This document shows, piece by piece, positions 34,927-43,660 of a stretch of 64,000 nt of DNA. The notes under the pieces were generated by a model, which saw only the letters and a list, made by a program, of their open reading frames with translations, was not told the DNA's origin and ran no database searches. The stretch spans positions 1 through 64,000 of the forward strand of contig JAIBBN010000006.1 of assembly GCA_019694655.1 (NCBI GenBank), given 5' to 3'. A program made the translations under genes and the position numbers. The first letter of the stretch is position 1. Every line of letters begins with the position of its first letter. Origin of the DNA: Leptospirales bacterium (lineage in GTDB: Bacteria; Spirochaetota; Leptospiria; Leptospirales; Leptonemataceae).

Positions 34927-35304
34927 ATGGCACGCTACCCATCTTTCGGCCGCAGGCTATTGCAGCGCAGCGTACTGAGCGCCGCTGCCGCGGCTCTTGC
35001 TTGCTGTGTGACTGCCTCTGGAGGCATCGCCGTTTCCAACGTTCCGGTCGAGGGCCGTCGTTTTGAAAATCTTGGCGAGGCGCAAAGCACAGTCAGCTGG
35101 TGGTCCTTTGATACCGGCATAATCTCTCTGCCGCTGCACGAACCTCCCGTGGATGAGGCGATGCGTCAGCTCTTGACGGAAAAATCGGGCGATGCGCTGC
35201 TCAATCTGCGCTACTGGACCGACCGTTCCGTATTCCTACTTTTCTTAACACGCCACCGCTTCCATCTGAAGGCCGATGTCATCAAATTTACAGATGGGCG
35301 CTGA
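34927..35304 (+). CDS. Small exported protein, Leptospira-type
   Basis: A 125-residue protein; ATG 34927 has GAGGAGCAG upstream. The N-terminus is basic, then a hydrophobic run ends at ALACCVTASGG, possibly a lipobox. The mature region contains VSWWSFDTGIISLPLHEPP and GDALLNLRYWTDRS followed by LKADVIKF, a pattern I associate with small Leptospira lipoproteins of unknown function. The next gene ends with the related pattern NIRMWHETHYYSL and IKGDVIKF, so the two look like diverged paralogues. Confidence 0.7.
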   Translation: MARYPSFGRRLLQRSVLSAAAAALACCVTASGGIAVSNVPVEGRRFENLGEAQSTVSWWSFDTGIISLPLHEPPVDEAMRQLLTEKSGDALLNLRYWTDRSVFLLFLTRHRFHLKADVIKFTDGR

Positions 35305-35881
35305 ACTCAAAGCCCGACGCACAGCCGGCGCTGGCCTTGCGGCATTCATCCTGGCATGGAGCGCGGCATTCACTGCCAGCGCCTGTTTGCCTGGCGGCAT
35401 CATCGACCGGGGCGGCCCGGTGGATCGCCTATCCATCGCACCGGTCGCCACCCTAACGCGCGGGGCGCCCTACAAGATCGTCTGCGTTGACCAGGCCGAG
35501 CTGCAGCGCAGAGAATCGTTGGCCGAAGATGAATTGCGCGGACTTGCGCCCGCTGTGCGCTACGAAGATCCCCGCGAATATCATGGCGACTGCTCGCTCT
35601 ACGGCGAGACCTCGGTCTTTTTTCTTTTCAACCTCTGGCCGGCAACCGATCCGCTGGACCCGCACTATGCCATCGCCACTGCGGTCCAGAGCGTAGAAGG
35701 CGATAGCATGATCAACATTCGCATGTGGCATGAGACGCACTACTACTCGCTGCTCGGCCGCGTGAGCGTTCTGCGAATCAAGGGCGATGTAATCAAGTTC
35801 CTGGATGCCGCGGAAATCAAGGAGCTGGAACGGCGAACGCGCAATCAAAATCAGGGACGGCCGGCCGGTCGGACGCGATGA
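35294..35881 (+). CDS. Exported protein, diverged paralogue of the preceding gene
   Basis: A 195-residue protein; I take ATG 35294, which overlaps the previous gene by 11 bases. A hydrophobic segment (about 12-30) ends at FTASACLPGG, probably a lipoprotein signal. VFFLFNLWPATDPLDPHYAI, GDSMINIRMWHETHYYSLLG and VLRIKGDVIKFLDAAE parallel the shorter neighbour upstream. Function unknown. It is followed by another small exported gene with a four-base ATGA overlap, so four genes including the TonB receptor may be one transcript. Confidence 0.68.
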   Translation: MGAELKARRTAGAGLAAFILAWSAAFTASACLPGGIIDRGGPVDRLSIAPVATLTRGAPYKIVCVDQAELQRRESLAEDELRGLAPAVRYEDPREYHGDCSLYGETSVFFLFNLWPATDPLDPHYAIATAVQSVEGDSMINIRMWHETHYYSLLGRVSVLRIKGDVIKFLDAAEIKELERRTRNQNQGRPAGRTR

Positions 35882-36207
35882 GAGTCTTTCAAATTTCAAC
35901 CGCCCTGTCGTGCGCCGTCGCCGCCGCCTGGGTCTTCGGCCATTGTCGTATCGAAAGCCCCTATATGGATCTCAATGACGCCTACAGCGAAATTGGCGTC
36001 TCCATTGCGCACACCGCCAATCGTTGCGGCGCGCAGCCTGGCTATCCGTTGCTGTTGCCAGCGCGACCATCCGAATATGGCGTGCGACTCTGCTCCCTGT
36101 TGATACTGCAAGCGGCCTGTCCCTTTCAGGACTACCCAATCCCCTGTTTGGAAATCTATACGGCGGAGTGCGAGGCCTGCGACCTGCCGTTCTACAAAGC
36201 GGAATAG
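35878..36207 (+). CDS. Small cysteine-rich exported protein
   Basis: A 109-residue protein whose ATG overlaps the previous TGA (ATGA). The first 20 residues are a hydrophobic export signal (STALSCAVAAAWVFGHC; a lipobox Cys at about 23 is possible). The mature part has about seven cysteines, including CPFQDYPIPCLEIYTAECEA, suggesting disulfides. No family recognised. It lies three bases before the TonB-dependent receptor gene and is probably expressed with it. Confidence 0.65.
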   Translation: MRVFQISTALSCAVAAAWVFGHCRIESPYMDLNDAYSEIGVSIAHTANRCGAQPGYPLLLPARPSEYGVRLCSLLILQAACPFQDYPIPCLEIYTAECEACDLPFYKAE

Positions 36208-36210
36208 CCA

Positions 36211-38829
36211 ATGCAGAAACAGGCCCATCTTAGTTCACTGCACGCCGCCCTGCGCAGATTGACAGCCGCTCTGGTCTTATTGGCGCCGGGCGCTCTACTG
36301 GCGCTGGAAGCGCGTTTGCGTGTGATTGACCCGAGCAACCAGCAGCCCGTAGCCGATGCCCAGGCCATCATTCTGGAGACCAGACAGCGCTATTTTACTG
36401 ACAATCGCGGCGAGGCAACCATCAGCGTTCCTGCTCCGGGTCGCTACACGGTACGCGTCATTTTACCTGACGGCAAACTGCTACAGGCCTCATTGGAAAT
36501 CCGCAGTGCAAATCAATTGCTCAGCGTCTACAGCTCGCAACCGCCGGCCGCCGGACGTCAGACGGCAGATTCGCAGCAGGAAATCGTAATCCACGGCAGT
36601 CGCGATCGCACACAACTCTCGCGCTATCAGGTTCGCCTGGATGAAGTACGACGCATTCCCGGCCAATTTGGCGAAGCGCTGCGCGGCATTGAATCGCTGC
36701 CCGGCGTCAGCGCGGCGCCCTACGGCAATGGCGAAATTTCTTTGCGCGGCGCCGACGAAGGTTCCAATACCTATCTGGTCGACGAGCTTCCCATTGGCTA
36801 TGCCTTCCATTTCTTCCCGGTCAACTCGGTGCTGCACAATGACTTTCTGAAAAGCATCGATATCTACAATGGATCTTATCCGGCGGCCTTTGGCAATGCT
36901 ACAGGCGGCGTCATATCCATGCACACCGTCGACGGCCCGCGACGTTTTGGCGGCCATAGCTCTTTCTCGCTCTGGGCGGCCAATGCGCTCTTTCAGGCGC
37001 CCTTTGATTTTGGCCCAAGCGACGCAGCCGCCGCACAGACAGGGCCGGCGGCGCAAACCGCTGCTGCCGGCAGCGAGGACCAGCGAACGACGGAAGCCGC
37101 GCCAGAATCGGACAGCGGCGTCAGCGGCTACTGGATTGGCGCCGGCCGCATCTCCTACCTGCATCTGACCTTCAGCAGCCTGGTCCCCAACGGAGTCAAC
37201 CTCCCGATTTACTGGGACGGGCAATTCAAAAGCATGGTGCGCTTTTCGCCGGAGCATTCGCTTTACTTTTATGCCCTGGGGGCGCGCGACACCTATTCGC
37301 TCGATTCCAAAGACAATGGACCGCAGCTCGATCCAACCAAGGAAATCGACCCCATATTCATCGGCGCCAATGTCGCTTTTGAACGCGCCTACCATACCGA
37401 AGCGCTGCGTCATGTCTGGCAGCCAGGCGCGCGCCTGCAGAATCGAATTACGGCCCTCTACACCAACAGCAGCTATTTTATCCAGGGACAGCTGGGCATT
37501 CTCCGGGCCGACCAGGAAGTGCAACAGGGCTACGTCGGATTGCGCGAGGAGCTATTCTGGGATCCAATTCCCGATCACCTTGGCCTGGAAGCCGGCGGTG
37601 AAATCCGTTCCTTCTTTTATCGCAACAATGGCATTACCGTCCGGCAGCGAACCGTCGACGACGGCTCCGTCAGTTTTTTCCGGACAACGAATCCCGACTT
37701 CGAGGTCGTTACCGTTCGCGATTCGCAGAAGACCGAACTGAATAGCGGCTGGGCTCAGCTTTCGCTGGCTGGCTATGGCTTCGAGTTCAAACCTGGCGTG
37801 CGCGCCGATAGCTTTGGGCTCAGCGGGCAAACTGTCAGTGATCCGCGCGGCACAATTTCCTATCGCTTCCCAACCCGAACGCTGCTCATTGCGGGCGGAG
37901 GCGTCTACCATCGGGCGCCGGAGCCCAATGAGTATTCGCCGACCAGCGGCAATCCCAATCTTCATCTGGAAAGAGCCGAGCATTACAGCGGCGGCATACA
38001 GCAGGAATGGGATCGCTACCTCTTCAAAATAGAGGGCTTTCGTCACTACTTTCGCGACCTGGTCGTGGTCGATCCCTACATTCGAACGCTGGCCCGTCAA
38101 AATCAAGATCCCTATACGCGCTACGATCGGCCGATTTTGTTCAACGATCCGCTGGGCTTCAGTAACGACGGCCGCGGCTGGAGCGAGGGCGTCGAGCTCT
38201 ACATCAAGCGTAACAAGGAAGAGGATGAGGTCGGCTGGTACGGCTGGATTTCATACACCTATTCGCGATCCTTCCGAAACGATCATCAGCTGCGGCCCGA
38301 GTTGCTGGATGGCAACTTCAGCGCCGACCAGATCTATCTGCTTTCGCAGGTCTACGACAACGCCGAAGAGCATCTCGCCGATTTTGACCGTACTCACATA
38401 GTAAACGTGATCTTCGGCTACAAGTTCAGCGCCGAATGGCAGCTTGGCTTCAAGTGGCGCTATTCATCCGGCGAACCGTATACGCTGATCATCGGCGACG
38501 ACGGCGGGCTCACCCAGAATCGTGGGCGCACAATCTATGAGCCGGTCTACTCGCGCTATCGCAATAGCGAACGTTTGCCTGAATACCAGCGACTGGACTT
38601 TCGCGTGGACCGCTTCTTCAACTACGGATGGGGCTATGGCAACGTCTTCTTTGAGATGCTCAATGTTTACGTACGCAAGAACGTAATCGGCAAGGCATGG
38701 GATCGCCGCCGGCCCTACTCAGCGTCCAATCCAGAGCCGACCTACGATTTCTTGCTCCTACAGCAAGACTCCGGCGATCGGCGCATCTTGATTCCATTTT
38801 TTAATATCGGGGTGGAAGTCAAGTTTTGA
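36211..38829 (+). CDS. TonB-dependent outer-membrane receptor
   Basis: An 872-residue outer-membrane protein. Signal peptide about 1-32 (LVLLAPGALLALEA). Residues 33-110 look like a carboxypeptidase-regulatory/CNA-B-type domain (RLRVIDPSNQQPVADAQAI). Then comes EIVIHGSRDRTQLS, the likely TonB-box region, and a plug with GIESLPGVSAAPYGNGEISL. The rest has the alternating aromatic/polar pattern of a beta-barrel. A Gln/Ala/Glu-rich insert lies near residues 270-300. The substrate cannot be read; siderophores, cobalamin or glycans are typical. No transporter genes are adjacent. Confidence 0.9.
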   Translation: MQKQAHLSSLHAALRRLTAALVLLAPGALLALEARLRVIDPSNQQPVADAQAIILETRQRYFTDNRGEATISVPAPGRYTVRVILPDGKLLQASLEIRSANQLLSVYSSQPPAAGRQTADSQQEIVIHGSRDRTQLSRYQVRLDEVRRIPGQFGEALRGIESLPGVSAAPYGNGEISLRGADEGSNTYLVDELPIGYAFHFFPVNSVLHNDFLKSIDIYNGSYPAAFGNATGGVISMHTVDGPRRFGGHSSFSLWAANALFQAPFDFGPSDAAAAQTGPAAQTAAAGSEDQRTTEAAPESDSGVSGYWIGAGRISYLHLTFSSLVPNGVNLPIYWDGQFKSMVRFSPEHSLYFYALGARDTYSLDSKDNGPQLDPTKEIDPIFIGANVAFERAYHTEALRHVWQPGARLQNRITALYTNSSYFIQGQLGILRADQEVQQGYVGLREELFWDPIPDHLGLEAGGEIRSFFYRNNGITVRQRTVDDGSVSFFRTTNPDFEVVTVRDSQKTELNSGWAQLSLAGYGFEFKPGVRADSFGLSGQTVSDPRGTISYRFPTRTLLIAGGGVYHRAPEPNEYSPTSGNPNLHLERAEHYSGGIQQEWDRYLFKIEGFRHYFRDLVVVDPYIRTLARQNQDPYTRYDRPILFNDPLGFSNDGRGWSEGVELYIKRNKEEDEVGWYGWISYTYSRSFRNDHQLRPELLDGNFSADQIYLLSQVYDNAEEHLADFDRTHIVNVIFGYKFSAEWQLGFKWRYSSGEPYTLIIGDDGGLTQNRGRTIYEPVYSRYRNSERLPEYQRLDFRVDRFFNYGWGYGNVFFEMLNVYVRKNVIGKAWDRRRPYSASNPEPTYDFLLLQQDSGDRRILIPFFNIGVEVKF

Positions 38830-38874
38830 TGCTTGCCCTGGCGTCGGCTGCGGGCCGGCGTCCTCCAAATCCTC

Positions 38875-39882
38875 ATGCCCCTCATTGAGCGCAGCAGTTA
38901 CATCTCTCCCTGGTGGCTGCAAAATGGCCATGCTGCAACCATCTACCCATCGATGTTTCGGCGGACTTCGCCGCTCCCTTTCCGCCGTGAACGGCTGGAA
39001 CTGCCCGATGGCGACTTTGTCGACTTTGACTATCTGATTGCCGAGGATCCAGAGGCCCGGCGCCTGGTAACGCTGTCGCACGGCCTGGAAGGTTCCAGCG
39101 CCAATGGCTACATCCAGGGGATGGCCGGCGCCTTCTGGCAAAGGGGCTGGAGCGTGTTGGCCTGGAACTACCGCAGCTGCAGCGGAGTTCCCAACCGACT
39201 GCTGAGGATGTACCACAGCGGCGCCACCGAGGATCTCGATCTGGTTCTGGCGCACGGTATGCGCGATCTGGCGCCGCGCGGCGGCTGGCGGGAAACGGCG
39301 CTGGTCGGCTTCAGCCTGGGCGGCAATCTAACCTTGAAATATATGGCCGAACGCGGCCGCGATTTGCCCCGTCAGTTGAGCGGGGCCGTAGCTTTCTCTG
39401 CACCCTGCGATCTCAAGTCATCCAGCGAGGCCCTGGCTGCGCCGGCCAATCGCGTCTATATGCGGCAATTTCTCAAGGAACTCGAGACCAAGCTGGCTGA
39501 AAAAGCGGAGCGTTTCCCCGGGCTGATCGACCTGCAAGACTTCAAGCGGATCCGGACCTTCCCGGAGTTTGACAGTCGTTTCACTGCGCCCTTTCATGGA
39601 TTTCGCGATGCCGAGGATTACTATCGTCAGGCCAGCTCGCGACCGCTGCTGGCCAGGATTCGGCGGCCGACCTTGCTTGTAAACGCTCGCAACGATCCCT
39701 TTCTGGGCCCCGGTTGTTACCCGGAGGAGGAGGCGAGAGCATCCAAACATTTTTTTCTGGAGACGCCCATGCATGGCGGTCACGTTGGCTTTGCTCGAAT
39801 AGCCAGCGATGGCTGCTACTGGTCTGAGCTGCGCGCCGTGGACTTTATCGATGCGCGGCGCAGAGAGTATGCGCGGCTGTAA
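38875..39882 (+). CDS. YheT-type alpha/beta-hydrolase
   Basis: A 335-residue hydrolase of the YheT/ABHD1-3 group. I choose ATG 38875 because the family start WWLQNGHAATIYPSMFRR follows; an in-frame TTG at 38833 is less likely. LVTLSHGLEGSSANGYI is the oxyanion region, VGFSLGGNLTLKYM the nucleophile elbow, NARNDPFLGP the Asp loop and HGGHVGF the His. No signal peptide. Members act on esters of unknown identity in bacteria. It follows the TonB receptor by about 45 bases. Confidence 0.92.
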   Translation: MPLIERSSYISPWWLQNGHAATIYPSMFRRTSPLPFRRERLELPDGDFVDFDYLIAEDPEARRLVTLSHGLEGSSANGYIQGMAGAFWQRGWSVLAWNYRSCSGVPNRLLRMYHSGATEDLDLVLAHGMRDLAPRGGWRETALVGFSLGGNLTLKYMAERGRDLPRQLSGAVAFSAPCDLKSSSEALAAPANRVYMRQFLKELETKLAEKAERFPGLIDLQDFKRIRTFPEFDSRFTAPFHGFRDAEDYYRQASSRPLLARIRRPTLLVNARNDPFLGPGCYPEEEARASKHFFLETPMHGGHVGFARIASDGCYWSELRAVDFIDARRREYARL

Positions 39883-39940
39883 GGGCGGCAAAAAAAGTCT
39901 GGATGACGGACGCGTCCGGACCTTGATTGTTTGAACTGTC

Positions 39941-40396
39941 ATGAACCGAAAAGCGCTTTCAATCGTTTTCCTTTCTTCCCTGCTGGCGGCGGCGTTATTC
40001 CCGTCTTGTTCTCCCGATTCGAGCTCCTCGCCTGCAGCGCCGGAGGCGCGCATCAGCGCACATCTTCGCGGAACAAATCAGCTGGCGGTAACAATCACCG
40101 TGCCGCCGCGCTACCACGCCTATCTGGACGCCGGCGATGGCAACGCCCTGATTCCAGTTTCTTTCGACTGGAGCGCCAGCGGACTGCAACCAAAGCCGCT
40201 CAGCTCGCCCGAGGGCGAACGTGATGAAACCGTGCAGGCGCGAGTTCTGCGCGGCCGCAGCGAGTTTGTATTTGCAGCGGACAATGCAGCAACCGCGTCC
40301 GGTCGCAGCGTTCGCGTTCAGACTCAGATCTGCAATGAAGAGCGCGGCATTTGCTATCGACCGCGCTGGCAGGATGCACTGATTCAGGCCAACTGA
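39941..40396 (+). CDS. DsbD N-terminal-like lipoprotein
   Basis: A 151-residue predicted lipoprotein with lipobox at FPSC (Cys23). The mature part resembles the N-terminal domain of DsbD: an immunoglobulin-like sandwich in which YHAYLD begins the domain and QTQICNEERGICYRPRWQ carries the Cys pair placed as in DsbD. DsbD domains of this type shuttle electrons to periplasmic thiol proteins, but here the membrane and thioredoxin parts are absent. It could be a stand-alone thiol or metal-binding protein. Confidence 0.65.
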   Translation: MNRKALSIVFLSSLLAAALFPSCSPDSSSSPAAPEARISAHLRGTNQLAVTITVPPRYHAYLDAGDGNALIPVSFDWSASGLQPKPLSSPEGERDETVQARVLRGRSEFVFAADNAATASGRSVRVQTQICNEERGICYRPRWQDALIQAN

Positions 40397-40440
40397 GCGG
40401 CCCGGGCCCGGGCATCCCGCTGCGTTACTGTCGTTCGTCT

Positions 40441-41193
40441 TCAGCGGCCCGATGCTGCCAGCGCGGCAAATGGATCCGCCTGGCCCGCCGGCGGATAGCT
40501 GGCATACATATGTACATCGAGCATGCGAATGGACAGAATCGACAGACTGTTCTCCGTGGGAAAGGAAACGCCTGTTTCTCCAGTCTGGTAGCCGCCAAGT
40601 GTGGCGCGCACTCCTTTGATCGGCAGAACAGAAACCCATAGCTGCATTTCTACGGCACGCCCGCTTTCATCGGTTCGGAAGAGATACGCATCGCCAGGCG
40701 TAACGCCGCCGCTGGAATATTGCACGCGTAGCGCAGGTCCCTGGGCAGAGGCGACCAGACCGCGATGGGCGCCCGGGGCGCGAACATGCAGCAGCGGGTT
40801 GAACCAGAAGGAGTCATTGACAAACTTTTTATTGGCCTCGGCCAGCAACTCGGCGCGCATTGCGGGATCGGAAACGGGCGCGCCCTTTTCCTCAATTTCC
40901 GCTCGAAAATCATTCAGGCTGTAGCGAACGACGATCTCGTCCCAACTTGCCTGGACCAGACGCCGGCGAAGATCCCAGATGTAAGACTGACGAGAAGCTC
41001 CGTCAAAGGTAAAGCTCAGCGCTGCCGTGCGTTCTGTCCAGTTCTGGTAGCCGATAGCGGCCAGCATGCGGTCGGTCAAAGCTTCTGCCGCGGCGCCCTC
41101 TTCGGCGTCAGGCAAAGAAGCGCAGCCCCCCAACCCAACCAGAGTCGCCCAGATCAGCGCTCTCATTCTGTCGCGAAATCCATGTTGTATCAC
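40441..41193 (-). CDS. Lipoprotein at the end of the MBOAT/DUF1574 operon
   Basis: A 250-residue lipoprotein. The GTG start at 41193 has AGGAG six bases upstream and overlaps the previous TGA in GTGA, so translation is coupled; ATG 41166 is the alternative. ATLVGLGGCASLPD is a lipobox. The mature domain is beta-rich (ALSFTFDGASRQSYIWDL, later GGVTPGDAYLFRTDESGRA), vaguely like lipoprotein-carrier folds, but I do not recognise a named family. Last gene of a five-gene envelope operon. Confidence 0.7.
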   Translation of the reverse strand: MIQHGFRDRMRALIWATLVGLGGCASLPDAEEGAAAEALTDRMLAAIGYQNWTERTAALSFTFDGASRQSYIWDLRRRLVQASWDEIVVRYSLNDFRAEIEEKGAPVSDPAMRAELLAEANKKFVNDSFWFNPLLHVRAPGAHRGLVASAQGPALRVQYSSGGVTPGDAYLFRTDESGRAVEMQLWVSVLPIKGVRATLGGYQTGETGVSFPTENSLSILSIRMLDVHMYASYPPAGQADPFAALAASGR

Positions 41194-42371
41194 CGCTCGC
41201 TCCTGCTTGATTGCGCGGTCTCGCCGCGCCAGTATTCATTCATCACCAGGCTCAACATTGGAGCGTAGCAATCAATCGACATATGCGACCCGTCGACGAA
41301 GGTATTGCAATAATAATCGTCGCGCGCGCCAAGGTCGATGTACTTTGCATTGTACTGCCGGGAAAGTTGATCCATTCGCCGTTGGTACTCCGCCAGCGGT
41401 TGGCGCAAAGCATCGCTCTCCTGAAGCAGCGAACTGAGCGGACGCGATACAGGGGGCCGCACCATCACAACCCGGATCTTATTGTCCTCTGCCAGTTGCA
41501 GCAGCTGCTCCAGAAATTGGAACTGTGCGTCGGAGATGCGGTAACGCGCATACAGCCAGTTGAGCGAACGGTCCGCAGAGTGCTCCAGGCGCGTAAAGTC
41601 GCGCTCATACCATTGCTCGATGGGTATCACATTCCTGGCCCCGCCGCGGTGCTCGCGCTGGTATTTGTCCAGCAATTTGCTCAGAGTGAGGAAGGGCGCC
41701 TGCGGATCCCCCAGGCGACTGCTGATATTTCCATAGTGAGGCGGATACTTGTATGCTGCGAATAGATTGCGCGAAAGCCAGTAGGAAAACTGATCTCGGC
41801 TGAACTGCGAAAAATGCCGTAGCATGAAACGCAAATCAAAGGTATAGCCGAGATTGGAGCGGGCAAAGGCGTCGCTGGACTCGTTAAACTGGAAGGGATC
41901 GGTTTCGATGAGTACATAGTCAGGCCGAATGCCGCGCTCGAGGGTTCGCTCCAGAATATAAAGGTAGTAGGCTGGCGCCGTTACTGGAGCGCTGAAATTG
42001 AACATCTCCCACTCGGGATAGTTGCGATCGAACCTTTCATAGTCGAAATAAAGCATCCGCGATGTGCCCAGAACCTGGAAGATACGCGGACGCACGCCTG
42101 GCGGGAATCCAGCTTCGCCGGGATCGATGTCGCCGCCAGCATCGGCGCCCTGCGCCACCAGCGCTTCTCCCTGCTGAATCCGCCTGGCCACATCGGCCAT
42201 CTGATCCAGCAACTCTGGTTTGTAGTCGTAGAAAAGAAAGGTGGCATCGCCTTGTGAATAGAGCTTATAGATATCCGTGGAACAAAGCTTATCGATCCCG
42301 AAGTATATCGCCAGCAGCGCCAGAGGAAAGTAGACGTAGCGAATCTTCCACAACTCCCGGATTCGGTTCAC
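41190..42371 (-). CDS. DUF1574-type SGNH-like membrane-anchored protein (1)
   Basis: A 393-residue protein with one N-terminal membrane segment (about 12-30). VLGTSRMLYFDY supplies a GxS-type serine and VDGSHMSIDCYAPM a DxxH pair near the C-terminus, the layout of SGNH/AlgX-AlgJ-like O-acetylation proteins and of the DUF1574 family described from Leptospira. It likely acts on the outer face of the membrane with the MBOAT protein two genes upstream. It overlaps its upstream DUF1574 neighbour by four bases. The acetylation role is inferred. Confidence 0.75.
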   Translation of the reverse strand: MNRIRELWKIRYVYFPLALLAIYFGIDKLCSTDIYKLYSQGDATFLFYDYKPELLDQMADVARRIQQGEALVAQGADAGGDIDPGEAGFPPGVRPRIFQVLGTSRMLYFDYERFDRNYPEWEMFNFSAPVTAPAYYLYILERTLERGIRPDYVLIETDPFQFNESSDAFARSNLGYTFDLRFMLRHFSQFSRDQFSYWLSRNLFAAYKYPPHYGNISSRLGDPQAPFLTLSKLLDKYQREHRGGARNVIPIEQWYERDFTRLEHSADRSLNWLYARYRISDAQFQFLEQLLQLAEDNKIRVVMVRPPVSRPLSSLLQESDALRQPLAEYQRRMDQLSRQYNAKYIDLGARDDYYCNTFVDGSHMSIDCYAPMLSLVMNEYWRGETAQSSRSER

Positions 42372-43660
42372 AACCCGCCCCCTGCTCTTTCATCCAGATT
42401 GCGCATGGCTGCTTCGCCGGATGCCGGCGGCGCAAAGGCCAGGATCCGGGGCATCACATTCCTGTAAAAGTCCTCATTCACAGATCGAGCCGCCTCGCAA
42501 TTGTAGTGGATTTGATCGACAAAGCTGTCGGCCGTCAAGTAAGGCCTGGCGAAATCAAACTGCCGGGCGTCCTCCCGACCGGCTAACAACTGCGCCAGCT
42601 GGCGGCGGTATTCCACGTAATAGCGCGCGTTGCCATACTGATCGACAGTCGGCGCGGCAGCCATTGCAACGCGCACTCCGTGCCGACGAGCTACATCCAG
42701 GATGGCCTGCAGCGGACCCAGATCAACGGCGGCCCCGTCAAACATCTGCCGCGTCGCCGTCACCAGCTTTTCACGTACCAGATTGTACTGCAGCAGGTTT
42801 GCCGCCTCGATGCGTTCGCCCAGATTGATGGCGCCATAGTCGCGGGCCAGCTGGGCGCGAATCAGTGCGTTGTCCTGGAAATTTGGCAAACGACTTCGGC
42901 ACTCATTTCGCAACGACTCGCTGCAACTCTGGCAATAGACTGGACGCGGCGCAGGCAGCGCCGGACGCGGATTGGAAACATAGCCGCGGAGGGCGTCGCG
43001 ATAGCGGAAGGTATAGTATTGTAGCGGCGCAGCTTCGCGCAAAACAAAGATGCGTTCGGCGCCAGTATACTGCCCGGCCAATTCCGCTGGCGAAAAGAGA
43101 TGCAGGAAGCGGTGCGAATAGCTATCCCAGGCCGCCTCCTGAGGCATCTGCGGTCCGCGCACCGCCGAGAATCCGTATGGGATGCGACGGACGACTCGAT
43201 AGTAGAGATATCTCCACAGCGGATCTTCGCGCGAATCGCTGTAGATCCGTCCCGGATCGTGCAACGGCGTATTCCAGCTTTGCTGAAACACGCCCGGATC
43301 GCCGGCAAAGATTAGCGCCGCCGGTTTGCGTTTGCGGTGCGCCAGATATTTTTCCAGCAGGAAGGAGAAGTAGCGCGAACCCATGGCCGGCATGCTAAAA
43401 TTGTACACGCTCCAGTTTTCTTGCGCCGTCGCACGATGACCGCGAATGCTCAAGCTCTTCGATTCGCCAAAGATAAGGTAGTCGAATTCAGGCTGCTCGG
43501 CATCGAGCAGCTGACGGCGATGCACGGTCAGATAGATCGCAGCGCCGCTGTACATTTCAAGCGGGGCGACCCGAGCCAGAATCTCAACGGCCAGAAAGAT
43601 TGCCGCACAGACCAACGGAACCGGCTTCTTAAAAAGCGAAGTAAATGACATCTTTCCCAA
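42368..43660 (-). CDS. DUF1574-type SGNH-like membrane-anchored protein (2)
   Basis: A 430-residue paralogue-like partner of the next gene, with an N-terminal membrane segment (about 10-28). LIFGESKSLSIRGH gives a GxS serine (GES), and DSFVDQIHYNCEAA a DxxH near the C-terminus. A CQSC pair in the middle may be a disulfide. It overlaps the MBOAT gene by 32 bases and the following gene by four, so all are tightly coupled. The start may be 43660 or ATG 43651. Predicted to work with the MBOAT protein in acyl transfer to an envelope glycan. Confidence 0.75.
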   Translation of the reverse strand: MGKMSFTSLFKKPVPLVCAAIFLAVEILARVAPLEMYSGAAIYLTVHRRQLLDAEQPEFDYLIFGESKSLSIRGHRATAQENWSVYNFSMPAMGSRYFSFLLEKYLAHRKRKPAALIFAGDPGVFQQSWNTPLHDPGRIYSDSREDPLWRYLYYRVVRRIPYGFSAVRGPQMPQEAAWDSYSHRFLHLFSPAELAGQYTGAERIFVLREAAPLQYYTFRYRDALRGYVSNPRPALPAPRPVYCQSCSESLRNECRSRLPNFQDNALIRAQLARDYGAINLGERIEAANLLQYNLVREKLVTATRQMFDGAAVDLGPLQAILDVARRHGVRVAMAAAPTVDQYGNARYYVEYRRQLAQLLAGREDARQFDFARPYLTADSFVDQIHYNCEAARSVNEDFYRNVMPRILAFAPPASGEAAMRNLDERAGGGL

